DNA of 64,000 bases, from contig CAVOWQ010000033.1 of assembly GCA_963700195.1 (NCBI GenBank), positions 140,798 to 204,797 on the forward strand. Reading direction: 5' to 3'. The stretch comes from AP-15 sp963700195 (GTDB lineage: Bacteria > Pseudomonadota > Alphaproteobacteria > ATCC43930 > CGMCC-115725). The notes under the pieces are model-generated. The model saw only the letters and a program-made list of their open reading frames with translations, did no database searches and had not been told where the DNA came from. The position numbers were made by a program, and so were the translations under genes. Positions 35,158 through 44,842 of the stretch are shown here, piece by piece. Within the stretch, counting starts at the first letter, position 1, and every line of letters starts with the position of its first letter.

Positions 35158-35207
35158 GCAAGGCGAGGAGCAGTTAAGCTTATCGATGAGGGCAGCCAGA
35201 GGCGATC

Positions 35208-36056
35208 ATGGACAACGGCATCGCCGGCATCGACCACGTCATTGTCGGGGTTCGCGATCTCGAACGGGCGCGGCTGGAATGGAGCCGGCTCGGCTTTACC
35301 TTGTCGCCCCGCGGCCGGCATATCGGCCAAGGAACGGCGAATTACTGCATCATGTTCCCGTCCGACTATGTCGAACTTCTCGGCATCATCGATCCGGACG
35401 ATTTTGTTCAGCGGCTCGACACCTTTTTGGCGGAACGCGAGGGGTTGATGGCGGCGGCGTTTGCGCCAGCCGGCGCCCCCGAGGAGGTGCGCGCAGCGCT
35501 GCTCGGCCGCGAACTTCACCCCTCCGAGCCGCGGCCGCTCGGCCGGCAGCTCGAGCTGCCGGAGGGCACCGTCGTGCCGCGCTTCAGCCTGATGTCCCTG
35601 CCGGCGGACGAGACGCCGGGGCTCGACTGTTTTATCTGCACCCATTTGACGCCGGAGCTGATGCGCCGCCCCGAATGGTTGCAACATCCGAACGGCGCCC
35701 TCGGTTTGAAGGGCATCCATGTCTTGGTCGAGAGTACGGCTGCGCTGCTGGAGCCTTATGACCGGCTGTTCGGCATACAGCAGGTGACCACCACCGATGC
35801 GGTCGCCAGCGTTCATGCCGGACCGCACCGGATCGTGTTCAGCACGCCGGATGACTTCTCGACCATGTATCCGGCGCTCGATGTCGCATCGGATTTCCCG
35901 CTGCCAGGGATAGTTTCGGTCGAATTTGGGGTCGCGCGGCGGGAAGATACCGCCGATTGCCTGACCCGGCGGCAGGTCTCGTTTGAACAGCTGCCGGACG
36001 GCAGCCTCGTCGTGCCGGCACGCGAAGCGAGCGGCGCGATCCTCTTCTTTTCGTAA
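35208..36056 (+). CDS. VOC superfamily (glyoxalase-like) protein
   Basis: A 282-residue protein from ATG 35208. The opening GIDHVIVGVRDLERARLEWS, LGFTLSPRGRHIGQGTANYC and FPSDYVELLGI is the first beta-alpha-beta module of the glyoxalase-like domain, with His and Glu as possible metal ligands. A second, weaker module follows (GIHVLVESTAALLEPYDRLF). Length and pattern fit the larger glyoxalase-like domain proteins. Enzymes of this fold include dioxygenases, isomerases and lyases; the reaction cannot be named. It starts 115 bp from the nhaA relic, divergent from it. Confidence 0.8.
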   Translation: MDNGIAGIDHVIVGVRDLERARLEWSRLGFTLSPRGRHIGQGTANYCIMFPSDYVELLGIIDPDDFVQRLDTFLAEREGLMAAAFAPAGAPEEVRAALLGRELHPSEPRPLGRQLELPEGTVVPRFSLMSLPADETPGLDCFICTHLTPELMRRPEWLQHPNGALGLKGIHVLVESTAALLEPYDRLFGIQQVTTTDAVASVHAGPHRIVFSTPDDFSTMYPALDVASDFPLPGIVSVEFGVARREDTADCLTRRQVSFEQLPDGSLVVPAREASGAILFFS

Positions 36057-36122
36057 GGGGCACCCAGTATCAGCACGCCACCCAGCCACACGGCGACCTG
36101 GCGCCGCCTTGTCCACGTCATT

Positions 36123-36914
36123 TTGTGCGGCCTCTTGATCGTGGCGTGGGGGAAAGCCGCGGCAGCCGAGCCGCCCGCGCAATCGGCTGCGCCGCGCGAC
36201 GCGGCGGTCGAGGCGGCGACGTATGACCGCTGCATGAAGCTGGCGCGGCAAAACCCGGGGGAGGGCCGCAGCTTGGCGCAGAGCTGGCACGAGCGCGGCG
36301 GAGCGCATCCGGCCGATCATTGCGCCGCCGTCGCACTGATCGGCCTGAAGCAATACAAGGAGGCGGCGATTCGCCTCGAAGCGCTGGCGCAAGCAATAGC
36401 CGCGCCGGCCGAGTTGCGCGCCGAGGTACTCGACCAGGCTGGGCAGGCCTGGGGTTTAGCCGGCGACCCGGTTCGCGCCTATGCGGCGGCCGGAGCGGCG
36501 GTTGCCCTCAAGCCGAATGACCCCGACCTGCTGATCGACCGGGCGCAAGCGGCCGCATCGGCGGGGTATTACGACAAAGCGGTAGCCGATCTCGACCATG
36601 TCTTGAAGGCTGACCCGTCGCGCGTCGATGCGCTGATCTACCGCGCCTCGGCAAACCGCGCCCTCGATCGGCTCGACCCCGCGCTCGCCGACGTCGAGAA
36701 GGCAATAGCGCGGGCGCCGAATTCCGCGCCGGCGCTGCTGGAACGCGGCAACCTTCGCCGCCTGAAGGGCGACAACGAGGGAGCCCGCCAAGACTGGGAG
36801 CGGGTCGGCCAATTGGCCCCCAACAGCCAGGCAGGCATGGCTGCCAAGGCGAACATCGAACATCTTCAATCAAACCGGGATGTCGAGCCGACAAAATCAC
36901 GTGGTCTTCAATGA
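36123..36914 (+). CDS. TPR repeat protein, probably exported
   Basis: A 263-residue protein. The only early start in frame is TTG 36123, giving a short hydrophobic signal (CGLLIVAWGKAAAAEPPAQS). About four tetratricopeptide units follow from residue 90: EVLDQAGQAWGLAGDPVRAY, DLLIDRAQAAASAGYYDKAV, DALIYRASANRALDRLDPAL and ALLERGNLRRLKGDNEGARQ, each with the A/G-A pattern of the TPR helix pair. Two Cys residues lie in the N-terminal part (YDRCMKLARQ, HPADHCAAV) and may form a disulfide. It is probably a periplasmic scaffold; the partner is unknown. Confidence 0.75.
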   Translation: MCGLLIVAWGKAAAAEPPAQSAAPRDAAVEAATYDRCMKLARQNPGEGRSLAQSWHERGGAHPADHCAAVALIGLKQYKEAAIRLEALAQAIAAPAELRAEVLDQAGQAWGLAGDPVRAYAAAGAAVALKPNDPDLLIDRAQAAASAGYYDKAVADLDHVLKADPSRVDALIYRASANRALDRLDPALADVEKAIARAPNSAPALLERGNLRRLKGDNEGARQDWERVGQLAPNSQAGMAAKANIEHLQSNRDVEPTKSRGLQ

Positions 36915-36959
36915 ACGTCCCTTTATTTGTTGATAAGCATCTTCTCCTAATGTCGTCGT

Positions 36960-38564
36960 ATGGTGAAACACGACCATCTCCGGAGGGGACGTTTTCGCGC
37001 CAGCCGACGTCTATCGTTTGCCGCGATCGGTCTGCTCGTTGTCATCGTCACCACCGCCAGCTTAGCCGTTTGGGATCGACGCGTGGAACGGGGCGGTGGC
37101 TACGTCCACGAATTCGCGCGCGTCGTCTCGTTCCAGCCCCTGACCGATTTCCCCCTCATGGCTATGGTCTCGGCGGCGGAAGATGCGGTGCTCGCGAATT
37201 GGCGGCGCCAATCGGTGTTCATCGCCTTCGGCACGCTTTGCGGGGCGATCGGTTTCGCGCTGATGTTTCGGGCACTGGTGGCGCGCTCCCGCTCGCTCGA
37301 GCGCTCCGAGGCCAGTCTACGCGAGAGCGAAGCTAGGTGTCGCGATTTCGCTCTGACCTCATCCGACTGGTTCTGGGAGACCGATGAGAAGCATCGGTTT
37401 AGTTATCTATCCGATCACATTCGTGCGTTTGGTCAGGATCCGCAAACCCGCATCGGCCGAACCCGCACCGAGCTGGCAGTCGATGTCGTCAGCGAACCGG
37501 CCAAATGGCAGGAGCATCTGGCGGTTCTAGACCGGCACGAACCCTTCCGTGACTTCGTCTATAAACGCAAGATCGGCGACGATCCCGAACGCGTGATTTC
37601 CATCGGCGGCAACCCGTTCTTCGATGAGGCGCGGCGGTTTCTCGGCTATCGGGGAACAGCTCGCGACATCACCGAGAAGGTTTTGGCTGAACGAGCCGTG
37701 CATGAAGCAAAAGCCGCCGCTGAGGCCGCCAACGTCGCCAAATCGCAGTTCCTTGCCAATATGAGCCATGAGCTGCGCACGCCCCTCAATGCGATCCTCG
37801 GCTTCTCCGAGGTGCTGGAGAACGGGATTGCGGGACCGCTCCAGTCGCGGCAAACCGAATATGTCGGTCTCATCCGCCAGAGCGGCGAGCATCTTTTGCA
37901 CCTGATCAACGAGATTCTCGATCTGGCGCGGATCGACGCCGGTAAGCTGGATCTGCACGAAGAAGTGCTCGAGCCGAGCAAGCTGGTAGACAGCGCCATA
38001 GCCCTCGTCAGGGATCGTGCTGCCGCCGGGTTGCTCGAATTGGACGTCGACGTGGAAGAAGACATGACCCCGCTGAGGGCCGACCGTATTCGTCTGACGG
38101 AGATCCTGCTCAACCTGTTGTCGAACGCAATCAAGTTCACCGAGCTTGGCGGCGCGATCAATGTGCTTGTACGGCGCACAGAAGAGGGCGGCGCCGCGTT
38201 CATCGTGCAGGATAATGGCCGTGGGATGACGGAGGCCGAGGTCGAAATAGCCTTCGAGCGGTTTGGTCAGATCGAAGGAGGACTTTCCCGTCAACATGAA
38301 GGATCCGGTCTGGGACTGCCGCTCGCTCGAAAGCTGGCCGAGCTCCACGGCGGCTCGCTGACGCTAAAGAGCGAAACGGGGCGCGGCACGACGGCAACAG
38401 TGATCCTGCCGCCGTCGAGGGTTCTTTCAGCGGAGCCGGCGGCGGGCGGGAGTGACGACCGATCCTGCGAGCCCCGGCGATTTCGTCCCGGACACCAACC
38501 CGAGACTGGTCTGAAGGAAGACCAGCTGACCGAGGTGCGAAGCGGGGCCCAGCCCGCTTTTTGA
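36960..38564 (+). CDS. PAS sensor histidine kinase with shortened sensor region
   Basis: A 534-residue kinase. The first membrane helix is near residues 18-40 and the second near 85-105, with only about 45 residues between (ending SFQPLTDFPLMAMVSAAEDA). That stretch resembles the last strands of a much larger periplasmic PDC/Cache-type sensor, so most of the sensor seems deleted in frame. A PAS domain (DFALTSSDWFWETDEKHRFS to YRGTARDITE) precedes the H-box ANMSHELRTPLNAILGFSEV, N-box NLLSNAIKFTE and G-boxes DNGRGM and GSGLGLPLARKLAELHGG. The last 50 residues are non-domain. No response regulator is adjacent. Confidence 0.85.
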   Translation: MVKHDHLRRGRFRASRRLSFAAIGLLVVIVTTASLAVWDRRVERGGGYVHEFARVVSFQPLTDFPLMAMVSAAEDAVLANWRRQSVFIAFGTLCGAIGFALMFRALVARSRSLERSEASLRESEARCRDFALTSSDWFWETDEKHRFSYLSDHIRAFGQDPQTRIGRTRTELAVDVVSEPAKWQEHLAVLDRHEPFRDFVYKRKIGDDPERVISIGGNPFFDEARRFLGYRGTARDITEKVLAERAVHEAKAAAEAANVAKSQFLANMSHELRTPLNAILGFSEVLENGIAGPLQSRQTEYVGLIRQSGEHLLHLINEILDLARIDAGKLDLHEEVLEPSKLVDSAIALVRDRAAAGLLELDVDVEEDMTPLRADRIRLTEILLNLLSNAIKFTELGGAINVLVRRTEEGGAAFIVQDNGRGMTEAEVEIAFERFGQIEGGLSRQHEGSGLGLPLARKLAELHGGSLTLKSETGRGTTATVILPPSRVLSAEPAAGGSDDRSCEPRRFRPGHQPETGLKEDQLTEVRSGAQPAF

Positions 38565-38709
38565 GGAGTGCCGTGCGTCGCCGTAGCGCAGGCCGAGCGC
38601 CAATTCATATCGAAAAGCAGCCGATCGCAATGGCAATATCGGATCAGGGGGCAGACTTGCCGACAGCTCGAGGACCCAAACAATCGGCTCGATTAAATTC
38701 AAGTAACTC

Positions 38710-39431
38710 ATGAGTTGCTGCAGATTTGATCGTCCAAACCGGCGGCATTTTATTGGCGGAGTCCTTGCCACTCACAGGGACGGCAGAGTGTTGGCGGTGC
38801 CGTTGTCAGGCCATGCCGAAGAGACCTTGGCGTTGCGCAAGCTTGCGGCCGAAAAGGGACTGCTCTACGGGACCACGATTTCGGCCAGACAGATTTCCGG
38901 AGATGTCCGCTTTGTCGATCTCGTACTGCAGCAAACAGGGCTGGTCGTCGCCGAGAACGACATGATCGGACGGCGCGGGAGGCCGATCCCGCCGCCCGCC
39001 TCGCCGTCAACGAATACGATGCCGAGCTCGACACCCCGGAACAGGAAGTGCGCCGCACGACGCTGCTCAACCTGCCCGAGCGGATGCGGCGATCCGGAAC
39101 ACCCGTCGACGCAGTCGGCGTTCAAGCCCACCTTTCCTGCGCCGGCGGACCGCCCTTTTCGGCCTCTCGGCTGCGCCGGTTCCTCGCCGAGTTGGCGGCT
39201 CTCGGTCTGACGATCCAGATCTCCGAGCTCGACGTAACCGACGAAAAGCGCCGGCGGATGAAGTCGGTTCGGGACCGGCTGGATTGCCGAAAGACCTACA
39301 GCCGCTTCTGAAGACGGCGCACGACGAACCGGCGGTCAAGCTGGTGGTGACCTGGGGATTGATGCCCCAAGCCCGCCTTCGAGGCGATTGCGCAGGCCTT
39401 CGCGCATGCACCGCAGCGGGCGGCCGGATAG
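38710..39431 (+). pseudogene. GH10 endo-1,4-beta-xylanase relic
   Basis: Pieces of one GH10 enzyme lie in order but in different frames: LRKLAAEKGLLYGTTISARQ near 38840, NEYDAELDTPEQEVRRTTLL near 39010, GTPVDAVGVQAHLS and LTIQISELDVTDEKRRRMKS near 39110-39270, DEPAVKLVVTWGL near 39320 and the end PKPAFEAIAQAFAHAPQRAA closing at 39431. The ISELDV block contains the catalytic nucleophile Glu of GH10. The central part with the acid/base Glu is missing. At least three lesions are present, so it is a real pseudogene. It ends 29 bp from the convergent quinoprotein gene. Confidence 0.7.
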
Positions 39432-39460
39432 GACCTGCCGCCCTTCAGCGCTTGCGGGAG

Positions 39461-41241
39461 CTAATCGACGGCGAACACCCAGACCGAGCCGCCTTGCGGC
39501 ACATCGGGGAATTCCCACGGCCGCACCAGAGTTGAGGCGCGCCTGCATGCGTGCCGCGTCGACGCCCCAGCCCGACTGCACGGCGATGTATTGCTTGCCG
39601 TCAATCTGGAACGAGACCGGCACGCCATTCACCCCCGAGCTGGTGCGGAATTCCCACAAGGTCTTGCCGTTCGAGGCGTCGAACGCGCGGAAGTAGCGGT
39701 CGTTCGTCCCGCCGGCGAACAAGACCCCACCTGCCGTCGCCAGCACCGGGCCCCAGAGCTGCGAGTTGGCAAAGGGATGGCTCCAGGCCTTCTGTCCGGT
39801 ATCGAGGTTCCAGGCTTGCAGCTCGCCGATGTGATCGGCGCCCGGGGCGATATAGAGGGTCGTCGTTGCCCCTACATAACGTTGGCCGGGAGTGTAGGTG
39901 ACCGGTTCACCGATCGACGTGCCGCACAGATTTTCATTGGCGGGGATATACAATAGCCGGGTCTTCGGGCTGTAAGCGACCGGCGGCCAGTCCTTGCCGC
40001 CCCACAACGAAGGACAGAAATCGGCCTTCTTCCCCGTCGCAGGCTGCCGGGTCGGGTCGATCTGCGGCCGTCCGGTTTCGGGATCGAGACTTCACGAAGA
40101 CGTTTTGCTTCACGAACGGCTTGCCATCGATGAAGTTGATCTTGTCAGAGGTGCGCTCCAGCATCCACAGATAGCCGTCGCGCGCGACGTCGACTAGGCC
40201 CTTGATGGTTTTGCCGTTGTGCTGGTAATCGACGAGGATCGGCGGCGAGACCTCGTCCCAATCCCATGAATCGTTTGGGTGGTACTGGTGATAGCCCTTG
40301 ATTTTCCCGGTCGAAGTGTCAAGCGCCAACACCGATGAGGTGTAGAGGTTGTCACCCGGCCGCTGATCGCCCATCCACGGCCCGCCATTGCCGGTTCCCC
40401 AGAAGCTGAGATTAGTCTCCGGATCGTAATTGCCGGTAATCCAAACCGAGCCGCCGCCGGTCTTCCACTGATCGCCTTTGGGCCAGGTTTCGCTGCCCGG
40501 TTCGCCGGGGCTCGGTACGGTGTAGGTCTTCCATAGCGGCTTGCCGGTCTCGGCGTCGAACGCAGCGACAAAGCCGCGAACACCGAGTTCGCCGCCCGAG
40601 ACGCCGACCATTACCTTGCCGTCGGCGACAAGCGGTGCCAACGACATATAGTATCCGTGGGTGTAGTCCTCGACCGGGGCCTTCCAAACCTCCTTGCCGG
40701 TCTTGGCATCGAGCGCGACGAGCACGGTATCGGCGGCGGCGAAGTAGACTTTGTCCCCGAGCAGCGCGACACCGCGGCTCGTCGGGTGCAGCAACAGCAT
40801 GTCGTCCGGGATCGGCCGTTTGAAGCGCCACAGCAGGTCGCCCTTTTTGGCATCGATCGCCAGCACCTGATTGCCCGGCGTCGCGACGAACATGACCCCG
40901 TTGTTGACGATCGGCGGGGCCTGGTGGCCTTCGATCTGCCCGGTCGCCAAGGTCCACATGGGTTTCAGCTTGCCGACGTTTTCCACCGTGATCTGCGACA
41001 GCGGACTGTAGCCCCAGCCGTTATAGGTGCGGCGGTACATCAGCCAGTCGCCATCCTGCGGCTGCTTGAGTTCGTCCTGAGTCACCGGCTTGTAGCTCTG
41101 CAGTATCGGCGGCACCGGCGGTGGGCTATCCGGGGTCTGCAGCGGTGGCTGGGGCTGCTGTGCCCAGGCCGTTCCGGCGGCCAATACCAGTGCTAACCCG
41201 CTCGCCGCGACGGCGAAATGGCAACGACGTTTTCTCTGCAT
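39461..41241 (-). pseudogene. PQQ-dependent alcohol dehydrogenase (methanol/ethanol family), copy 1, two frameshifts
   Basis: From ATG 41241: signal peptide (FAVAASGLALVLAAGTAWAQ), then the beta-propeller with tryptophan-docking repeats. Key residues by number: NPD/N-type GTGNGGPWMGDQRPGDNLYT near 284-303, and WDWDEV with D327 as the likely catalytic base and D329 two residues on, the pattern of lanthanide-dependent enzymes. HPTSRG at 152-157 stands where methanol and ethanol dehydrogenases have the adjacent Cys pair. Frameshifts near 40085 and 39520 break the C-terminal third; restored it ends GGSVWVFAVD at 39461, about 590 residues. The enzyme oxidises alcohols in the periplasm. It is last in the operon with the Rieske and molybdenum genes. 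Confidence 0.88.
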
Positions 41242-41268
41242 GGGCGTCTCTCCTCGATTTTCTTGGGG

Positions 41269-41884
41269 TCACATCTGTTGGAAACCGGCCCGGCCAGTGA
41301 ATGGCTTGGCGACGGCGAGCTGGCCGTCGACGATTTTCAATGGCAGCGCCGGCAGGCGGCGCGGCGCCGGCCCGCTGACTACCTTAGCCGCTTCCTTCGG
41401 ATCATAAGTCGAGTAATGGCAGGGACATTGGAGCAGCTGGCGATTGGGGTCCCAACTGGTCACGTCACAGCCGGTGTGCACACATATCGCCGAATAGGCG
41501 ACAACACCGTCGGCGGCACGCTCCTTGGTTTCGGCAGTCGCAGCCTTCAGGGTCGAGGCGCAATAGCAGTACCTTGTTGAGCCGCGAGCCGTTACGCACG
41601 GTGCTGGTCGCCGGATCCATCGGCCACGCGAAAGTCTGCTTGGCGTCGAGCTTCAAATCGTCGGGTTTCAGGGGCTCCGGGGGAGTAGCACCAACCGCGA
41701 CCAATAGATCGCCTTCGCGCGGCCGTTCATGCGCCGCATCGGTTTGCGCAAATGCCAAACGGGGCGAGAGCGCAAGGCCCAGCCCCAGCTCGAGGGCCGC
41801 ACGCCGCCCTATCCGCCGTGCCCCACATCTGAATTCGCAATCCAACTCTTCCCCCAAGCCTAAACGCTCCCGGCCAAGCACCAT
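41269..41884 (-). pseudogene. Rieske [2Fe-2S] protein, Tat-type signal, one frameshift
   Basis: The N-terminal frame from ATG 41884 carries a twin-arginine-like signal (RRIGRRAALELGLGLALS) and a mature part to RNGSRLNKVLLLRLDP. Near 41548 the frame changes and continues CVHTGCDVTSWDPNRQLLQC then PCHYSTYDPKEAAKVVSGPA, which holds the two cluster motifs C-x-H...C and C-x-C-H. It ends 27 bp before quinoprotein 1. The size (about 205 residues) and single anchor-like signal fit a membrane- or periplasm-located Rieske protein. In this operon it may pass electrons from the dehydrogenases to the respiratory chain, which is inference. Confidence 0.75.
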
Positions 41885-41921
41885 CGTGACCGGGCGAGGA
41901 AGCTCGCCCGCTCATCGTTTC

Positions 41922-44222
41922 TCAGGTAGCCAGCTGGTCGCCGATCGGCAGGCGACGGATGCGCTTGCCGGTGGCGGCGAAGATGGCATTGCACAGCGCC
42001 GGCGCAAAAGGCGGCAGCCCCGGCTCGCCGACGCCGCTCGACGGCACGTCGATCCCGTTGGGGACGATATGCACATCGGTGACCGGCGGCGATTCGTCGA
42101 TGCGGAGCACTCGGTAGCCGTCGTAGTTGCTTTGTTCGACGCGGCCTTTCTTGAAGGTGATCTCGCCATAGAGCGCGAGCCCCATCCCCATCACCGCCGC
42201 GCCTTCGATCTGCGAGCGAATGCGCTCGGGATTGGCGGCAAAGCCGCAATCGATCGCCGTGTCGACGCGCGGCACCGTCACATGGCCCTTCTCATCTACT
42301 GCCGCCTCGACGACGGTGGCGACATAGGTCAAAAAACTACGGTGGACGGCGATGCCAAGACCATGCCGTGGCGGCAGCTTTCGGCCCCAGTCGCCCTTCT
42401 CCGCCACGAGCTCGACGACGCGCCGAAGACGCGCGGTATCGATCGGGTAAGTCTCGAACGGGTCACCGTAGTTCCAGAAATCGGCGACGTCCGGCGACTT
42501 GCGGGGATCGACGATACGGGGCGGCCCGATCAGCGCGAGGAGCATCTCCTTCGGATCGCGCTCGGTGGCCTTGGCGAGCTCGGCGACGAAGGATTGGACG
42601 GCGAAGCCGTGCGGGATGTTCGACACCGAGCGAAACCAGCCGATGCGCGTATGCGCCTCGGCCTCGCCGTTCTCGCATCGCAGGTTGGGAATATCGAACG
42701 GCACGTCGACGAACCCCATGCCGAGTTCGAAAGGTGCTTCGTGCATCTGATCGGCCGCAAAGATCGACTTTATCGTAGGGGCGACACTGCGATGCCGCCA
42801 AGCCACCACCTTTCCACTCCCGTCGAGGCCGGCATCAATTCGCTCGGCCGAGACCGTGTGGAGATAGTCGTGCTGCAGATCGTCCTCGCGCGTCCAGATC
42901 ACTTTCACCGGTGCGCCGCCCATTGCCTTCGACAGCACTGCAGCTTCGAGGACAAAATCGCATTGCGACTTGCGGCCAAAGCCGCCGCCCAGCAACGGGA
43001 CGTGGACGGTCACGTCCTCTTCCTTCAGCCCGAGCTTCTTGGCGAGTTCCTCGCGCGTACCCCCGGGGCTTTGCGCCGGCGCCCAGGCCTCGCACTTCCC
43101 GTCGGCGACCCGCACGGTCGCGCTCGGCGGCTCCATCGTCGCATGGGCGATGTGAGGAATGTAGTACTCCGCCGACACGACCTTGGCGGCTGACGCCAGC
43201 GCCTTCTCGGCATCGCCGTCGTTGCGCACGACCTTGCCCGGCTGGCGGGCGGTCTCCTCCAGCTGCGCTTTGAACGCCGCCGAATCGTAAGAGCCGTTCG
43301 GTCCGTCGTCCCAGGTCGGATTGAGCGCTTCGCGGCCCTTGATCGCCGCCCAGGTATTGCGCGCGACGACCGCGACGCCGCCCAGCGGCTGGAATTTTGC
43401 CGGAGCCGGTGTGCCTTCGATCGTCACGACCTTCTCGACACCGGGTACCTTCATAGCCGCATCGGCATTGAATGACACGACCTTGCCGCCGAACACTGGC
43501 GGGCGCGCAACGACCGCGTATTTCATCCCGGAAAGCTTTGCGTCGATGCCGTAAGTCGCACGCCCGGTGGTGATGTCGAAGAGATCGACGATCGGTATCG
43601 TGCCCTTGCCGATGTAACGGAAGGCACTGGGATCCTTGAGCTTGATCTGATCGGCCGGCGGCGTCGGCAGTGCGCCGGCGGCGACGGCCAGCTCGCCATA
43701 GCCGAGCTTACGTCCCGAGGCCTTGTGAATGACCTCGTGGTTGAGCGCCTGAACCTCGGCGACACCGACGCCCCAGCGCTGCGCTGCGGCGGCTTCCAGC
43801 ATCTGCCGCATGGCCGCGCCGCATTGGCGCATCGGCTGGATGCCGTGACGCAGGCTGCGCGAGCCGTCGGTGTCCTGATTGCCATATTTCTCCTCGTCGC
43901 CCGGCGCTTGCGCGACGCGTACGCGCGACCAATCCGCTTCGAGCTCGTCAGCGACAACCATCGGCAGGCTGGTGCGTGAGCCGGTGCCCATCTCCGAGCG
44001 GATAGCGACGATGGTCACAGTCCCGTCGGGCGCTATCGAAACGAAGATGTGGGGGTCGGACTTGACGCCGTGGGGCATCTTCTCGGCGCCGGTGGCGTAA
44101 GCGGCGAGCGCGGTGCGCGCCGGCACAAACTCGGCAGCAATGACGAGACCGCCGGTCGCGAGCAATCCCTTCAGAAAGCCGCGGCGGCTGACATTCTCGA
44201 TTACGGCGTGGACGGAGGTCAT
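41922..44222 (-). CDS. Molybdopterin-binding large subunit (xanthine dehydrogenase family, IorB/AldH-like), copy 1
   Basis: A 766-residue protein with a Tat signal (ENVSRRGFLKGLLATGGLVIA). Motifs of the molybdenum-hydroxylase large subunit include EMGTGSRTSLPMVVADELEA, LGGGFGRKSQCDFVLEAAVL, the VLKxWTRxxD-type VIWTREDDLQHDYLHT and, near the C-terminus, GVGEPGLPPFAPALCNAIF with the catalytic Glu. This pattern is of isoquinoline 1-oxidoreductase or membrane aldehyde dehydrogenase (AldH) types, with the large subunit exported folded. It overlaps functionally with the 150-residue iron-sulfur subunit that precedes it by one base. It likely oxidises aldehydes or N-heterocycles in the periplasm; copy 2 is a close paralogue. 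Confidence 0.92.
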   Translation of the reverse strand: MTSVHAVIENVSRRGFLKGLLATGGLVIAAEFVPARTALAAYATGAEKMPHGVKSDPHIFVSIAPDGTVTIVAIRSEMGTGSRTSLPMVVADELEADWSRVRVAQAPGDEEKYGNQDTDGSRSLRHGIQPMRQCGAAMRQMLEAAAAQRWGVGVAEVQALNHEVIHKASGRKLGYGELAVAAGALPTPPADQIKLKDPSAFRYIGKGTIPIVDLFDITTGRATYGIDAKLSGMKYAVVARPPVFGGKVVSFNADAAMKVPGVEKVVTIEGTPAPAKFQPLGGVAVVARNTWAAIKGREALNPTWDDGPNGSYDSAAFKAQLEETARQPGKVVRNDGDAEKALASAAKVVSAEYYIPHIAHATMEPPSATVRVADGKCEAWAPAQSPGGTREELAKKLGLKEEDVTVHVPLLGGGFGRKSQCDFVLEAAVLSKAMGGAPVKVIWTREDDLQHDYLHTVSAERIDAGLDGSGKVVAWRHRSVAPTIKSIFAADQMHEAPFELGMGFVDVPFDIPNLRCENGEAEAHTRIGWFRSVSNIPHGFAVQSFVAELAKATERDPKEMLLALIGPPRIVDPRKSPDVADFWNYGDPFETYPIDTARLRRVVELVAEKGDWGRKLPPRHGLGIAVHRSFLTYVATVVEAAVDEKGHVTVPRVDTAIDCGFAANPERIRSQIEGAAVMGMGLALYGEITFKKGRVEQSNYDGYRVLRIDESPPVTDVHIVPNGIDVPSSGVGEPGLPPFAPALCNAIFAATGKRIRRLPIGDQLAT

Positions 44223-44223
44223 G

Positions 44224-44676
44224 TCACGCTCCCGTAGCAGCCGCCCTGATGGCGGCGGTGATACGCTGATAGCAGCCGCAGCGGCAGATGTTGCCGCTCA
44301 TCGCGTCGTTGATCTCGGCCTCGGATGGGTTCTTCGTCGTCGCCAGCAGCGCGGCGGCCTGCATGATTTGGCCGGCTTGGCAATAGCCGCATTGCGGGAC
44401 GTTTAAGGCGCGCCACGCCTTCTGCACCGGGTGATTCCCATCGCGATCGAGGCCCTCGATCGTTGTCACCGAGCGCCCGGCGACGTCACTGACGGCTGTG
44501 GCGCAGGCACGGGTAGCTTGGCCATCGATATGGACCGTGCAGGCGCCGCACAGTGCCACGCCACAGCCGAACTTCGTTCCGGTGAGCCCAAGCTCATCCC
44601 GCAGATACCACAGCAGCGGCATCGATGGATCGCCGTCGAAAGACTGTGTCTGGCCGTTGACCTGTAATTTGACCAT
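44224..44676 (-). CDS. [2Fe-2S] small subunit of molybdenum hydroxylase, copy 1
   Basis: A 150-residue protein. The plant-type cluster site is GCGVALCGACTVHIDGQATR with a further Cys in RACATAV, and the second cluster is CGYCQAGQIMQAAALL with GNICRCGCYQRI. This is the standard IorA/CoxS/AldG two-domain layout. It lacks a signal peptide and probably crosses the membrane together with the Tat-targeted large subunit. The large-subunit start follows one base after its stop. The upstream sequence holds a palindromic repeat and the end of quinoprotein 2. Confidence 0.93.
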   Translation of the reverse strand: MVKLQVNGQTQSFDGDPSMPLLWYLRDELGLTGTKFGCGVALCGACTVHIDGQATRACATAVSDVAGRSVTTIEGLDRDGNHPVQKAWRALNVPQCGYCQAGQIMQAAALLATTKNPSEAEINDAMSGNICRCGCYQRITAAIRAAATGA

Positions 44677-44783
44677 CGGGTCTCCTCCCTCGACTGCCTA
44701 GGAGCGGTGCATAGAGTAAAATATCCCGGCGGCGACCTTGCCGTCGCTACCCTTTTTGCGGCAGAGCCTGTTCCTGCCGATGG

Positions 44784-44838
44784 CCTCCCACCCTAACCCT
44801 TCCCCGCTTGCAAGGGAGGCGAGGGGATGGGATGGGAG
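44784..44838. repeat. Imperfect inverted repeat, REP-like
   Basis: Reads ctcccaccctaacccttccc then agggaggcgaggggatggga. A similar core (CCCGCTTGC then GAGGGAGG) occurs at 63965-63978. It lies between quinoprotein 2 and the [2Fe-2S] subunit and may be a terminator or a dispersed palindromic element. Confidence 0.5.
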
Positions 44839-44842
44839 AGGG

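Noticed and set aside
33892..35448. 518-codon plus-strand frame
   Set aside because: Antisense to the nhaA relic and crossing the 16-bp repeats into the VOC gene; composition is that of a shadow frame.
41574..43193. 539-codon plus-strand frame
   Set aside because: Antisense to the Rieske gene and the first molybdopterin subunit, with no recognisable motif.
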